A stretch of 64,000 nucleotides of DNA from Desulfobacterales bacterium HSG2 (GTDB lineage: Bacteria; Desulfobacterota; Desulfobacteria; Desulfobacterales; 4be13), in NCBI GenBank assembly GCA_030378035.1, contig JAUCGI010000008.1:1-64000 (forward strand), read 5' to 3'. The notes under the pieces are model-generated. The model was not told where the DNA came from, made no database searches, and saw only the letters and a list, made by a program, of their open reading frames with translations. This document shows positions 1 to 9,782 of the stretch, piece after piece; positions within the stretch are counted from its first letter, which is position 1; each line of letters begins with the position of its first letter. The translations under genes were made by a program, and so were the position numbers.

Positions 1-233
1 TTTGTGAGTTCGAACTAATAAGCTCATCAAAACTAAAAAACTCAAAAACTCATCAAACTCATCAAACTCATCAAACTCAAAAACTCATCAAACTCATCAA
101 ACTCATCAAACTCATCAAACTCATCAAACTCATCAAACTCAAAAACTCAAAAACTCATCAAACTCATCAAACTCATCAAACTCATCAAACTCAAAAACTC
201 ATCAAACTCAAAAACTCAAAAACTCATCAAACT
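1..233. repeat. Tandem array of AACTCATCA / AACTCAAA units
   Basis: Almost the whole stretch is built from a 9-base unit AACTCATCA and an 8-base variant AACTCAAA in head-to-tail order, and it continues past the left edge of the window. It runs into the 3' end of the sensor kinase gene, so the last codons and the TGA stop of that gene lie inside repeat units. Units are not separated by unique spacers, so it is not a CRISPR array. No function can be assigned. Confidence 0.9.
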
Positions 234-2432
234 TATAATAAATTTGGCACCCCGGGGCTGGTTGTCCTGCACATTGATCTTGCCGTGATGATCGGCAATG
301 ATTGAACTGACAATGGTCAGTCCTAAGCCCATGCCTGCCTTTTTTGTGGAAAAATAGGGTTCAAAAAGATGCGTCTTGTTTTCATCGGAAATCCCGGGGC
401 CGTCATCGGCCACTTCGATCCGAACTGTTTTTGAAGCCGGATCGCGGGTCAGGGTTATTGTAATTCTGCCTTGGGCTTTCATGGCGGCAATGGCGTTGGT
501 GACAAGATTAATCATTGCCTGCTTGATTTGCCGGCGGTCAAGGTTCAGACGCGGCAGATTCTCCGGCATTCTGATTTCAAAACGGATATTTTCATGCCCT
601 TCCCTGAAAAGCGCCACGGTTTCCTCAATAATGGATGGGAGATCACAGGGGGCCGGGTTTGCTGTGGGAAATTTGGCAAAGGCTGAAAATTCGTTGACCA
701 AATTTCGGATCAGATCCACATGATCAATGATCATGCGGGTACACTCGTCAAAGACCGGTTCAGCCAACTGCCCGGAATATTTTCGCTGCAAACGCTGGGC
801 TGAAAGCTTTATGGGGGTCAGGGGATTTTTCACTTCATGGGCAATCCTGCGGGCGACCTCACGCCATGCAGCCATTCGCTGGGCTTTCTCCAACTCTGTC
901 AGGTCATCAAATGCCATGACAGCCCCCACACTCCGGCCGGTATCATCTTTCAGCAAATTCACACTCACAATGAAACGTCGGGGGCTTCCGTCAATGGTCA
1001 GTCGTAAAGGAAATTCCACCGCATTTTCCCGGGCAAGGTCTTCCATGATTTCCCTTGCCAGGTTCAGATGCGCCCCTCTCAGCAGCATCTTGTAACTTTG
1101 TCCCAGAATCTCCTCGTATCTGATATTCAGCATCTTTTCAGCCGACTTGTTTGTTGTCGTAATATGCCCGTTCGCGTCCAAGGTGATGACCCCAGTTGAG
1201 ACATTTCTCAGAACAATCTCCATGTACTGCCGTCTTTCTTCAATCTCAACATTCTGCTCGCGGAGCATCCGGGCTGAAAGCTCCAGTTGTTCCCTGCTGT
1301 TCCGGAGGTCCCGGGTCATCTTGTTGAACAAGTTCACAAGGCTTCCGATTTCATCATCTGCCGCGGGAGCGATGCTGAAACTCAGGTCCCCTTCGGCCAC
1401 CCGCCGGGTCCCTTCGGCCAATTGCATGATCGGTATGCTGATCGATTTTGCCAGGTAAAAGCCGAACCATATCGCGCAGAACAAGACCAGAAGCGCCACA
1501 ATTGACATGGTGATATAATAGGTGATCTGAATCGGCTTTTTCAGCAGTTGTATCTGCTGATATTCTTCAAACCCCCTTGAAATAGCTGTCATGTTTTCAG
1601 AAAGATCCGGAGGAATCAGGACAGACAGAATAACAAATCCTTTGGCCTCCGTATAATTCACCCCGAAGGGAATGGTTCCGACGGTCCTTGTCAGTTCCCC
1701 TGCCGGCGTATTGTCAGAGACCGAACGGACGTTTTTCAGATTAAAATCCTTGTGAAAATTATCAGAGGACATAACCTCAAGCAGATCATCTTTCAGTTCC
1801 GGGCCGAGCGCAAACGTGACGCGTTCCGCATTCGGGGAATACACTTCGACAGCATGGAGATTGAACGCCCGCTGGACAACCTTTATATAATGGGAAAGTT
1901 TTTTCCTTTTTTTGGATTCCAAAAGTTTCCTGGCGCTAATCTGATAGGCGATCTTTTCCAAAAAAAACCGATTGTGATCCTCCACATATTCATACAGGCG
2001 TCTCCCCACATCCAGTGAATTTTCAAGGGCCTGTTCCACAGGGACATTAAACCAGAATTCAATGCTGCTTGTGATAAAGTTGATGGAAAAGAAAAAAAGT
2101 ACGATGGTCGGCATAAGCGTAATCGATATAAACGCGAGCACAAGCCTTGTCCGGAGTTTTGCCCCCATGACCTTGCGCTTTCTGTCATAAAGAAGCTTTG
2201 CCAGATTTCTGAAAACAAGAAATATCAGCAGGATGAGCAGCAGCAGATTGATGTTGATCAGAATGAACATCAATATGGTGTTGGAAATGGGGAAATCAGC
2301 CCCGAAATATATGATTCGGGTCTGAACAAACGTCAGAAACGCGATAACGGCGATAACAGCAAAAATAATAATGATTTCCCGCTTCCGTTTTCTGCGGTCT
2401 TTTTCTGAAAGCTGTTTTCTGAATCGGTTCAT
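216..2432 (-). CDS. NtrY-like transmembrane sensor histidine kinase
   Basis: A 738-residue membrane histidine kinase of the NtrY type. Hydrophobic segments lie near residues 24-41, 50-75, 95-120 and 306-328, enclosing an extracytoplasmic region of about 180 residues. A HAMP linker (about 330-382), a PAS domain (about 405-500), a HisKA domain with the phospho-acceptor motif AHEVKNPLTP near residue 530, and a HATPase domain with N box (INLVTNAIAAM), G1 (DDGPGIS), F (FEPYFSTK) and G2 (GMGLGL) boxes follow. All catalytic boxes are present, so it should autophosphorylate; the cognate response regulator is expected beyond the left edge. Two oddities: the ATG directly abuts a heptamer array with no recognisable ribosome binding site, and the stop lies in another array. 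The sensed signal is unknown. Confidence 0.92.
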   Translation of the reverse strand: MNRFRKQLSEKDRRKRKREIIIIFAVIAVIAFLTFVQTRIIYFGADFPISNTILMFILININLLLLILLIFLVFRNLAKLLYDRKRKVMGAKLRTRLVLAFISITLMPTIVLFFFSINFITSSIEFWFNVPVEQALENSLDVGRRLYEYVEDHNRFFLEKIAYQISARKLLESKKRKKLSHYIKVVQRAFNLHAVEVYSPNAERVTFALGPELKDDLLEVMSSDNFHKDFNLKNVRSVSDNTPAGELTRTVGTIPFGVNYTEAKGFVILSVLIPPDLSENMTAISRGFEEYQQIQLLKKPIQITYYITMSIVALLVLFCAIWFGFYLAKSISIPIMQLAEGTRRVAEGDLSFSIAPAADDEIGSLVNLFNKMTRDLRNSREQLELSARMLREQNVEIEERRQYMEIVLRNVSTGVITLDANGHITTTNKSAEKMLNIRYEEILGQSYKMLLRGAHLNLAREIMEDLARENAVEFPLRLTIDGSPRRFIVSVNLLKDDTGRSVGAVMAFDDLTELEKAQRMAAWREVARRIAHEVKNPLTPIKLSAQRLQRKYSGQLAEPVFDECTRMIIDHVDLIRNLVNEFSAFAKFPTANPAPCDLPSIIEETVALFREGHENIRFEIRMPENLPRLNLDRRQIKQAMINLVTNAIAAMKAQGRITITLTRDPASKTVRIEVADDGPGISDENKTHLFEPYFSTKKAGMGLGLTIVSSIIADHHGKINVQDNQPRGAKFIISLMSF

Positions 2433-2873
2433 GGTTGGCGGTTTACGGTTTGCGGTTTACGGTTTACGGTTTACGGTTGACAGTTTACGGTTGACAGTTT
2501 ACGGTTTACGGTTTACGGTTTACAGTTTACGGTTTACGGTTTACGGTTTACAGTTTACAGTTTACGGTTTACAGTTTACGGTCAACTGATAACTGTCAAC
2601 TGTCAACTGTCAACTGTCAACTGTCAACTGTCAACCGTCAACTGTCAACCGTCAACCGTCAACCGTCAACTGTCAACCGTCAACCGTCAACTGTCAACCG
2701 TCAACTGTCAACTGTCAACCGTCAACTGTCAACCGTCAACTGTCAACTGTCAACCGTCAACTGTCAACTGTCAACCGTCAACTGTCAACTGTCAACCGTC
2801 AACCGTCAACCGTCAACCGTCAACCGTCAACCGTCAACTGTCAACTGTCAACCGTCAACCGTCAACCGTCAAC
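2433..2873. repeat. Heptamer tandem array in two opposite halves
   Basis: About 440 bases of period-7 repeats fill the whole gap between the CoA-transferase and sensor kinase genes. The left part (to about 2580) uses GGTTTAC, AGTTTAC and GGTTGAC; the right part uses GTCAACC and GTCAACT, the reverse complements of the GGTTGAC/AGTTGAC units. The switch occurs at an irregular core containing CTGATAAC near 2586. The two halves could pair as a very large imperfect hairpin. It touches the stop of the upstream gene and the start codon of the downstream one. Confidence 0.9.
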
Positions 2874-3851
2874 CTACCTCCTATCCAAATTCGCTGCATA
2901 CCCGGTTCGTGGATCCGCTTTGATGGTTTCGATTCGTTCTTTTCCGATCAGATCGAGAAGGCCCTGGTGATCTTTTACGCTGCGGACAAATTTATCAAGA
3001 TATGTCTCGAAAAGCGGGTCGTCTGATGCGAATTTCCGGTAGTCGCTGAGATAGGCCGGATCATAATCGTAGCATCGGTAACACGCGGTCGGATATGCGC
3101 CAAAAGGGATATGCACCACCGCATCCGTGCAGAAAAAGGGGATATGGTTCTGATCCGGATCGATCCTGAGTTCACTGGGTTCAGACAGAACTTCACAAGT
3201 AACAATCAGATGCTTTGCCGATTTGGCCTGCTCCACATCGGCAAAGGTCAGCCCCTCCATTCTCGCAGTTCCATGCCGGTCGCATTGCTGGACATGAATA
3301 ATGGTAACGTCGGGATTGATCGCTGGAACCAGCACCACTTTGGGTGTATTCCCCCATGAGCCGAAGGGATTATCCGAGACAATTAGCTTCTCATTCGGGA
3401 GTTTCGGATCATCCTGTCTCAGCTCCTCAGAAAATCCCCACTGACTGATGATATCCGTTCCGAGAGAAGAACGGGTGGGTAAAAAAGGGATTCCCATCGA
3501 GCCGGCAAGGAATCGCAGGGTCATCTGATAATTGGAATAATCTTCGACCATGAGACGCCCCTCCTGAACAGCCTTTTTAAAACGGACACAGGTCGGCGCA
3601 AATCTGCCGTTGCCGGCATAAGCGATTTCCAACTTTGCGACGCATCCCGCGCCGACCAGTTCGTCAACGCCCTGGCCGTTGGAATGCGCATACAGGTGGA
3701 GACCTTTTTTTCTCTGACGGATGACCTCATATACCGCGGCCATGGGGTTTCTGTTCACAGTAAATCCGCCAATGGAAATATGGCAGCCATCTGTTACATA
3801 TCGACGTATTGCATCGGTCAGTGCCATGACTTTTTCAGAACCGGTATTCAT
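2874..3851 (-). CDS. gctA: Glutaconate CoA-transferase subunit A-like protein
   Basis: A 325-residue family I CoA-transferase alpha subunit, close to the usual length of about 320. The N-terminal glycine-rich stretch (SIGGFTVNRNPMA) and the conserved region around YAHSNGQGVDELVGAG match glutaconate/3-oxoacid CoA-transferase A subunits, which bind CoA; the catalytic glutamate lies on the B subunit. A ribosome site (GGAG) precedes the ATG by about 9 bases. No B subunit gene follows: the next gene on this strand is a sensor kinase, after a repeat array that begins at the stop codon. The B subunit must be elsewhere or has been lost. The acyl substrate cannot be told from the sequence. Confidence 0.88.
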   Translation of the reverse strand: MNTGSEKVMALTDAIRRYVTDGCHISIGGFTVNRNPMAAVYEVIRQRKKGLHLYAHSNGQGVDELVGAGCVAKLEIAYAGNGRFAPTCVRFKKAVQEGRLMVEDYSNYQMTLRFLAGSMGIPFLPTRSSLGTDIISQWGFSEELRQDDPKLPNEKLIVSDNPFGSWGNTPKVVLVPAINPDVTIIHVQQCDRHGTARMEGLTFADVEQAKSAKHLIVTCEVLSEPSELRIDPDQNHIPFFCTDAVVHIPFGAYPTACYRCYDYDPAYLSDYRKFASDDPLFETYLDKFVRSVKDHQGLLDLIGKERIETIKADPRTGYAANLDRR

Positions 3852-3930
3852 AAAAGCGTTCTCCTACCTTTCGTCTATATAATATCTGGAGTGCCAAAGT
3901 TGCTACTTTGACAATGCATCTGGATATTCT

Positions 3931-4108
3931 CATATGTTTCTCAGAACAGAACCGTTGTCGAATTTGGTAATTGGCGAACATTCACCAGGATAGGAATTCT
4001 TCAGGCCGAATCTGTCCGAGATATCCTCAAAAAGTGATCTGAGGGACATTACATATTGGGGATTTTTTAACACTGAGTTCCAATCCACCTGTAACAATAA
4101 GTTGAACA
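3931..4108 (-). pseudogene. Small downstream gene remnant after AAA ATPase
   Basis: Directly after the ATPase stop, an overlapping ATGA would start a second gene, but that frame closes after 29 codons. A different frame stays open to a TGA at 3931 and reads like protein (for example VDWNSVLKNPQYVMSLRSLF), about 58 residues. The simplest reading is a translationally coupled partner gene with a frameshift near its start, possibly also truncated. No family is recognised. The rest of the gap up to the CoA-transferase gene holds nothing obvious. Confidence 0.35.
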
Positions 4109-4112
4109 GTAT

Positions 4113-5183
4113 TCATTCCGCACCGCCAATCTCTGAATATTCCTCCTGTATCGCAAAATCATTTCCGTACAGGTCTCCCAGTGAAAAACATTTAAGCCAT
4201 TCCGGGTCCCGGATATTATCGAGGCGAACCAGTTGCTCTTTCTCATTCTGATCCATCACATACACCCGATGGGGTTCTTTCTTAAATCTGTTTAACATAA
4301 AACGTGAGTGGGTGGCAAGCAGAACCGTCAGTTCTCGCTCATCGGCACGTTCGCGAAAAGCGTTGATAAGCATTTTTACTGCATACGGATGAAGGCCGTT
4401 CTCCGGTTCGTCAATTCCGACAATGCCGCCATCCGGAGCGGAACAGACCGCCATCAGGCTCAGCATGGCCGAGAGGAAACCGTTTGATGCGAAGTATATC
4501 GGTACGGGCGTATCAGACCGGGGCGGATAGATTCGGATGGTCACGGTTTGTCCCGCGCTCTCAAAATCAAGATCATCAAAAAAGGAGGGAAAAGCCTCCC
4601 GGAGAGTCTCTGTCACAAATTCATAACGCTCACGCAGCGGTCTGGAACTGTGCCAGTTCCTCAGAACGGAAAAGGCGTTTTGTCCGAGACTCTGAAGTTC
4701 GGCCCGGGAGTCGGCCTGGGAGCCTGATTTTCGGAGTCGCCACAAATCATAATTGTGATAGTTCCGATATTGTCTCACTATCCGAATGAAGTTTTCAAGC
4801 TTCTGAGAGTCAATATTATGAGGATGAGGATTGTCATAAAGACTTTTTAATCGGGAATTGCCGGGAGGAGAAGCGAAGTCTCCCTGAGTTACTTTCTCCA
4901 TACCCATTGAATTTGAAATTTTCAATTCCCATTGAAGATCGGGCGTTTCAATTTCAAATATTGCAGGTTCATTTGGCAAATCAAAGTGGGTGATCCAGGG
5001 ACCGCCAGCCATATTTACTGCCATGTCAAAACCCCGGTCAAAGGTGTTTCGCAGAAGCTCGACAACGGACAGCAGCGTGCTTTTCCCGGATCCGTTAGGC
5101 CCCACAAGCAGACAGACCCCGTCAGGATTAAAATCAACTGACCGGATTCCTCTGTAATTCGTGATTTTTAAATGAAATCCCAT
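4113..5183 (-). CDS. AAA family ATPase (OLD/ABC-type)
   Basis: A 356-residue ATPase of the OLD-like AAA class. Walker A is GPNGSGKST (near residue 28), Walker B is IVGIDEPENGLHP (near 255) and the H-loop-like LLATHSRFML follows near 295. There is no TOPRIM domain after the ATPase, so any nuclease activity would come from a separate partner; the only candidate is a stump directly downstream. Such ATPases sense or drive effectors in anti-phage systems, but this is inferred from context. Upstream lies a similar ATPase/partner pair. Confidence 0.85.
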   Translation of the reverse strand: MGFHLKITNYRGIRSVDFNPDGVCLLVGPNGSGKSTLLSVVELLRNTFDRGFDMAVNMAGGPWITHFDLPNEPAIFEIETPDLQWELKISNSMGMEKVTQGDFASPPGNSRLKSLYDNPHPHNIDSQKLENFIRIVRQYRNYHNYDLWRLRKSGSQADSRAELQSLGQNAFSVLRNWHSSRPLRERYEFVTETLREAFPSFFDDLDFESAGQTVTIRIYPPRSDTPVPIYFASNGFLSAMLSLMAVCSAPDGGIVGIDEPENGLHPYAVKMLINAFRERADERELTVLLATHSRFMLNRFKKEPHRVYVMDQNEKEQLVRLDNIRDPEWLKCFSLGDLYGNDFAIQEEYSEIGGAE

Positions 5184-5206
5184 ATCTTATACCTCCCGAT
5201 CCGATC

Positions 5207-5240
5207 CGGAGTGCAAAGCTTGCTTTGCAAATCTGCTCCG
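5207..5240. other. Small palindromic element
   Basis: A hairpin with inner arms TGCAAAGC / GCTTTGCA around a 2-base loop and outer arms CGGAG / CTCCG. It lies between the end of a partner gene and the next ATPase start. A related but weaker palindrome occurs near 3886-3915. It may be a REP-like element or a terminator; it lacks a clear T run. Confidence 0.5.
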
Positions 5241-5282
5241 AAGATTACTCTGAGATGATGTTTCCCGAGTGTGTCCTACAAT

Positions 5283-5830
5283 TCAGCAGACCTCTATTAT
5301 CATATTCGGCAATTCCATCTCGATTGTAGCCGCCTTATTTTTAAACCTGAAGACCTTCTGAAATAATGCACGCTTTTTCTCCAGAACCGACATTTTTCTC
5401 TCATACTGCTCTTCTGAAAGCTTTGCAAGACATAGGCATCTGTGACAAGACAGAGTCTGGAATTATTGAGATAATAATTTTCACCTAAAAAAATATCCGC
5501 AAAATCTTTTTTTAAAAACCGCTCAATGGCTGTGGCAAACTTGTTTTCAATTTCTCTGGTCCTTATGCCTTTCGGGGATTTGACATCTCTCAGTTCTGTC
5601 AGATAAAAATCATAATGATCTCTGATATCACATCTGACAATAATCAGGCAATCCACGGACGGAGGCGGATTGTGTGTCCGGGAACTGCTGTAATAGGCAT
5701 CAATCTTCAGTATCAGATATCTGTTGTCTGTCAGGTTTTTATCAAATTTCACCCCTATGTCATTCTCCTCACATTCTCCCCTTTCCAATCCCCACAGATC
5801 ATCATCTTCTCTGATAACATCAAACATCAT
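5283..5830 (-). pseudogene. ATPase partner protein, frameshifted near the 3' end
   Basis: The start overlaps the upstream ATPase stop (ATGA), so the pair is translationally coupled. The open frame gives 176 residues ending in an implausible arginine-rich tail at 5300. Switching frame by one base near 5430-5440 gives a much more natural tail (AKLSEEQYERKMSVLEKK then FRFKNKAATIEMELP) that ends at a TGA at 5283. One base therefore seems missing, probably in a short T run. The N-terminal half (VDCLIIVRCDIRDHYDFYLTELRDVK) hints at a PD-(D/E)xK-like beta strand pair, but no family is firmly recognised. Confidence 0.6.
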
Positions 5831-7173
5831 CCGTTCCTGTTCAGTTTCTCTATCAGTTCGGCCTTTTCGTTAAGGAGCATTTCCACGGAATCAAGAAAAT
5901 TCTCATCATCAATTCCGAGTTCCTCCACCGGAATATCCTTTGCGATGCTGCCCTCGTCTGTCTCATTGAAAATGACTACCCTCGTGGAGGCGATGTCAAC
6001 TTTTCTCTCCAGTATCAGGTTGTTCATTTTGTTGAACATATAGTCGCTGTGGGACGTCATCACAATTCTGACACCCGCCCTCACCAGTTTTGAAAACATC
6101 TCAGTCAGACGGATCTGTGTTTCGGGATGGAGATGCGCCTCGGGCTCCTCAATGAACAGAAGCGGTTTTGCCTCTGTGAAAGCAATGATATATTTCAGAG
6201 AGGCGACAACCGGGGAAAGTTCCGACACCATTGATGATGCCAGAGCCGTGTCCAAAACCATATCCGTCCCGAAGGGTTTGTAAAGGATCTTTTTGGTTTC
6301 GGGATCGAACAGAACTTCTCCTTTCAGAATCTCTTTCTCCATCTCCCCGACGATTTCCAGAATATCCTGATTCCCGTTCTCTCTTATCCTTATGCCGGAC
6401 AATTCTAAAAAGTAGTCACTGACAGGTTCGGGAATACTCGGTATCCCGACGGTTCCTTTCAGGAATCCTCTGTTTCTTGACAGTTCGGCAAAAATTGGCG
6501 AGAATGCGTTTAATGCCTGATACAATCCCGATCGTGATGCGGGCAGATAATATATTCGGAGAATCGCCTGATTGTAAAGTGTGGAAAGAATATTTTCGAC
6601 AAACTTAGTCAATGCAATTCTCTCATCTCCGCGTGTGCGGAGAAAAAGTCTGTTATTTTCAGTTGCATGATTTTCAGTTTTTCCTCGGGTTGCGATCATA
6701 CTGTCGGTTCGTATGACGACTTCCGAGATATTAACCCCCTTTTTACTGATCTCCGCTGTTATTTCAACATCATTCGTGCATAAGCGAATATCTGTTCTCT
6801 GTTTGGCAAACCTGCTTATTACGCTGTCAGATTCCTCAAAAGTCGCGCACAGAGATTCTCGGAAGTCGCTTATAAACCCGCTCTGACCCACATCTTTCAC
6901 AATCTCTTCGATTTCTTTTTTTATATCCATTTCCTTCTCTTGGGAAAGTTCTTCTCTTATCCTTTCACTCAGCGCATTAATCTGATCAGAGATCATCGAA
7001 ACATAAGCAAGACGGTCTTTTTCGATTCTCAGAACACTTTTCAGAATCAGATACACCACAGAAATAGCATAAGATTTCCCGATATTGTTTTTCCCGAAAA
7101 TGACGACAAAGTCCTTTGTCAGATCAAAGCTGAAATCCTTGATCGGCCCGAAATTTCTTATTCTGATGTGCAT
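5827..7173 (-). CDS. AAA family ATPase (AAA15/OLD-like)
   Basis: A 448-residue ATPase with Walker A GKNNIGKS (near residue 28), a long middle region, Walker B LLFIEEPEAHLHP (near 340) and MTSHSDYMFNKM after it. It is the first gene of a coupled two-gene unit with the frameshifted partner at 5283-5830. A ribosome site AAAGGAA precedes the ATG. No TOPRIM region is visible. It is likely the ATPase of a two-component conflict system; the effector type is unclear because the partner is not recognised. Confidence 0.85.
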   Translation of the reverse strand: MHIRIRNFGPIKDFSFDLTKDFVVIFGKNNIGKSYAISVVYLILKSVLRIEKDRLAYVSMISDQINALSERIREELSQEKEMDIKKEIEEIVKDVGQSGFISDFRESLCATFEESDSVISRFAKQRTDIRLCTNDVEITAEISKKGVNISEVVIRTDSMIATRGKTENHATENNRLFLRTRGDERIALTKFVENILSTLYNQAILRIYYLPASRSGLYQALNAFSPIFAELSRNRGFLKGTVGIPSIPEPVSDYFLELSGIRIRENGNQDILEIVGEMEKEILKGEVLFDPETKKILYKPFGTDMVLDTALASSMVSELSPVVASLKYIIAFTEAKPLLFIEEPEAHLHPETQIRLTEMFSKLVRAGVRIVMTSHSDYMFNKMNNLILERKVDIASTRVVIFNETDEGSIAKDIPVEELGIDDENFLDSVEMLLNEKAELIEKLNRNG

Positions 7174-7334
7174 TTGATGTTCCTTTCAGCAGGCTTTCCA
7201 TACAGCAATTTCCACGGAAGATGATGATGAACCCGGCCTTACATACGCGTTTTCAGTGTGAAGGAATAATCTCTAAAAGAGTTGATGGAAAAAAGAATAT
7301 GAATGGAGGGATCAGATAGTTCTATCAGTTTTTT

Positions 7335-7373
7335 TAAGAAACCAAGTTTTTTTCAAAAAAACCTGGTTTCTTA
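7335..7373 (-). terminator. Long hairpin after sucD
   Basis: An inverted repeat with 18-base arms, starting AAGAAACC and ending GGTTTCTT, with T7/A7 runs inside the stem. It lies 20 bases after the sucD stop, where a terminator for the mmdA-sucD operon is expected. It lacks a clean T tail on the minus strand, so the call rests on position and symmetry. The rest of the 219-base gap holds no gene. Confidence 0.55.
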
Positions 7374-7392
7374 ATGACTTAAAATCTGAATA

Positions 7393-8265
7393 TTACACAA
7401 GCACTTTCGCACACAACTCCCCAAGCTCGCCAAGATTTTCGCAGACATGAACGCCGCATTCCTTCATTGCCGCGACCTTGCTCTGTCCCGTGCCGCTGCT
7501 GCCGCTGATAATGGCGCCGGCATGACCCATGCGCCGGCCCGGAGGAGCGGTCAGGCCCGCGATAAATCCGACCACCGGTTTCGTCATCTTATTTTTGATG
7601 AATTCGGCGGCCTCTTCCTCCGCACTCCCGCCAATCTCACCGACCATGACAATCCCTTTGGTCTCCGCATCTTTCTCAAAAGCATCCAGGCAGTCAATGA
7701 AATTGGTCCCATTGACCGGGTCGCCGCCGATTCCGATGCAGGTGGTCTGTCCGATATCCTGCATGGTCAACTGATGCACCACTTCGTACGTCAGGGTCCC
7801 GGAGCGGGAGACCACGCCGATGGGGCCTCCCGGTTTATGTGTCGGTCCGGGCATAATACCGACCTTGCATTCGCCGGGCGTGATGATTCCCGGACAGTTC
7901 GGCCCGATAAGACGACAGGATTTGCCTTCAATATAATTTTTGACCCGCATCATGTCCAGCACCGGAATCCCCTCGGTGATGGCGACAATCAGATCAACAC
8001 CGCCGTCCGCGGACTCCATGATGGCATCCGCGGCAAAGGGAGGCGGCACAAATATCATGCTGCAATTCGCACCGGTCTCTTTCACCGCATCTTTCACGCT
8101 GTTGAACACAGGGACATCGTCCATCTTCTGGCCGCCCTTGCCCGGGGTGACGCCTGCAACCACTTTCGTACCATATTCAAGGCACTGCCGCGTGTGAAAC
8201 TGGCCCTCTTTCCCTGTGATTCCCTGAACCAAAATCTTTGTATCTTTATCGACAAATATGCTCAC
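7393..8265 (-). CDS. sucD: Succinyl-CoA synthetase alpha subunit
   Basis: 290 residues, the standard length. It joins succinate and CoA with ATP/GTP hydrolysis, or the reverse with substrate-level phosphorylation, in complex with SucC. The N-terminal CoA-binding Rossmann region ([13 protein letters not shown]), the [10 protein letters not shown] motif and the phospho-histidine in [11 protein letters not shown] (near residue 250) are present. It starts with GTG preceded by GAGGGG. It is the last gene of the operon mmdA - small subunit - pycB - sucC - sucD; a 65-base gap with a small heptamer palindrome separates it from sucC. Within the methylmalonyl-CoA pathway it links free succinate to succinyl-CoA. 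Confidence 0.97.
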   Translation of the reverse strand: MSIFVDKDTKILVQGITGKEGQFHTRQCLEYGTKVVAGVTPGKGGQKMDDVPVFNSVKDAVKETGANCSMIFVPPPFAADAIMESADGGVDLIVAITEGIPVLDMMRVKNYIEGKSCRLIGPNCPGIITPGECKVGIMPGPTHKPGGPIGVVSRSGTLTYEVVHQLTMQDIGQTTCIGIGGDPVNGTNFIDCLDAFEKDAETKGIVMVGEIGGSAEEEAAEFIKNKMTKPVVGFIAGLTAPPGRRMGHAGAIISGSSGTGQSKVAAMKECGVHVCENLGELGELCAKVLV

Positions 8266-8281
8266 TTTCTAATCCCCTCTA

Positions 8282-8330
8282 TGAATTGAAGATTGAAGAC
8301 TGACGATTGCAAATCTTCAATCTTCAATCT
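8282..8330. repeat. Short heptamer palindrome between sucC and sucD
   Basis: Units of ATTGAAG in the left half and ATCTTCA in the right half, period 7, form a near-perfect inverted repeat of about 14 bases per arm around a central ACTGACGATTGC. It is a miniature version of the two-halved heptamer arrays elsewhere in the metabolic cluster. Confidence 0.75.
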
Positions 8331-9491
8331 TTATTTAACGATTTCCGCAACCTTCTGCGCTGCATCTTTCAAATCAACCGCGGTGATGAGACTCAGACCG
8401 GAATCGGAAAGAATCTGACGGCCCCTTTCAACATTGGTACCTTCCATTCGTACCACAACCGGAACATTGATGCCCGTCTTTTTCGCAGCCTCGACCACGC
8501 CTTCTGCCAGCACATCACAACGTAAGATTCCGCCGAAGATGTTAATCAGAACCCCCTTCACATTTTTGTCGCTGAGAATGATTTTGAAACCGTTCTCAAC
8601 CATCTCGGCACTTGCTCCGCCCCCTACGTCCAGAAAATTCGCCGGCTCCGCGCCTGCAAGCTTGATGATGTCCATGGTGGCCATGGCGAGCCCCGCTCCG
8701 TTGACCATGTTCCCCACATTGCCATCCAGGTTGATATAGTTGAGATTGTATTTGGACGCCTCAACCTCAAGGGGATCTTCCTCATCCAAATCCCGATATT
8801 CAAGGATATCCTTGTGGCGGAAGAGCGCGCTGTCATCAAAATTGAACTTGGCGTCCAGCGCAATGACGGTCTCCTTTTTGGTGATGACGAGCGGATTGAT
8901 CTCCAGCAACGAGCAGTCGTAATCCACAAACAGCTTGTAAAGGTTCCTGAGCATGGGATGAAACAGCTTCATCGCCGCAGGCGAAAGATTCAGACCGAAG
9001 GCAGCCTCACGGCAGTGATAGGGCTGAATCCCCAGAAGCGGATCAATGAAAACCTTGATGATCTTCTCAGGGGTTTTGTCCGCGACTTCTTCGATATCCA
9101 TTCCGCCGGCTTCGCTGACCATGATCGCAATCTTTGCGGTTGCCCGATCCGGAATGATGCTCAGATAAAGTTCCTTCTCAATGTCCAGCCCCTGCTCCAC
9201 CAAGAGTTTTTTTACGAGCCGTCCCTCCGGCCCTGTCTGGTGCGTCACCAGAGTCATGCCGAGAATCTCGTTGGCGATGGTTTTCACCTCGTCCGCCGAT
9301 TTCGCAAGTTTGACGCCACCGCCTTTTCCACGGCCGCCGGCGTGAATCTGCGCTTTCACGACCACCGGAAAGCCGCCGAGTTTTCCCGCAACTTCGCTGG
9401 CCTCATCCACCGTAAACGCGACTCCGCCCTCCGGTATGGGAACGTTATATTTTTTGAACAGTTCCTTTGCCTGATATTCATGAATCTTCAT
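8331..9491 (-). CDS. sucC: Succinyl-CoA synthetase beta subunit
   Basis: 386 residues with an N-terminal ATP-grasp domain ([16 protein letters not shown] near residue 45) and a C-terminal CoA-ligase domain ([10 protein letters not shown] and [10 protein letters not shown]). It provides the nucleotide and succinate sites for the SucCD complex. The ribosome site AAGGAG is well spaced before the ATG. Copies of the sequence around this ribosome site recur inside the repeat array just upstream, at about 9606-9628 and 9691-9713. Confidence 0.97.
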   Translation of the reverse strand: MKIHEYQAKELFKKYNVPIPEGGVAFTVDEASEVAGKLGGFPVVVKAQIHAGGRGKGGGVKLAKSADEVKTIANEILGMTLVTHQTGPEGRLVKKLLVEQGLDIEKELYLSIIPDRATAKIAIMVSEAGGMDIEEVADKTPEKIIKVFIDPLLGIQPYHCREAAFGLNLSPAAMKLFHPMLRNLYKLFVDYDCSLLEINPLVITKKETVIALDAKFNFDDSALFRHKDILEYRDLDEEDPLEVEASKYNLNYINLDGNVGNMVNGAGLAMATMDIIKLAGAEPANFLDVGGGASAEMVENGFKIILSDKNVKGVLINIFGGILRCDVLAEGVVEAAKKTGINVPVVVRMEGTNVERGRQILSDSGLSLITAVDLKDAAQKVAEIVK

Positions 9492-9504
9492 GATTTCTCC
9501 TTTG

Positions 9505-9782
<278 letters not shown>

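Noticed and set aside
1-233. CRISPR array
   Set aside because: Repeat units of 8-9 bases are contiguous, without spacers of constant length, and no cas genes are seen.
2433-2873. CRISPR array or telomere-like sequence
   Set aside because: Seven-base units without spacers, located between genes and in two orientations; neither CRISPR nor chromosome-end structure fits.
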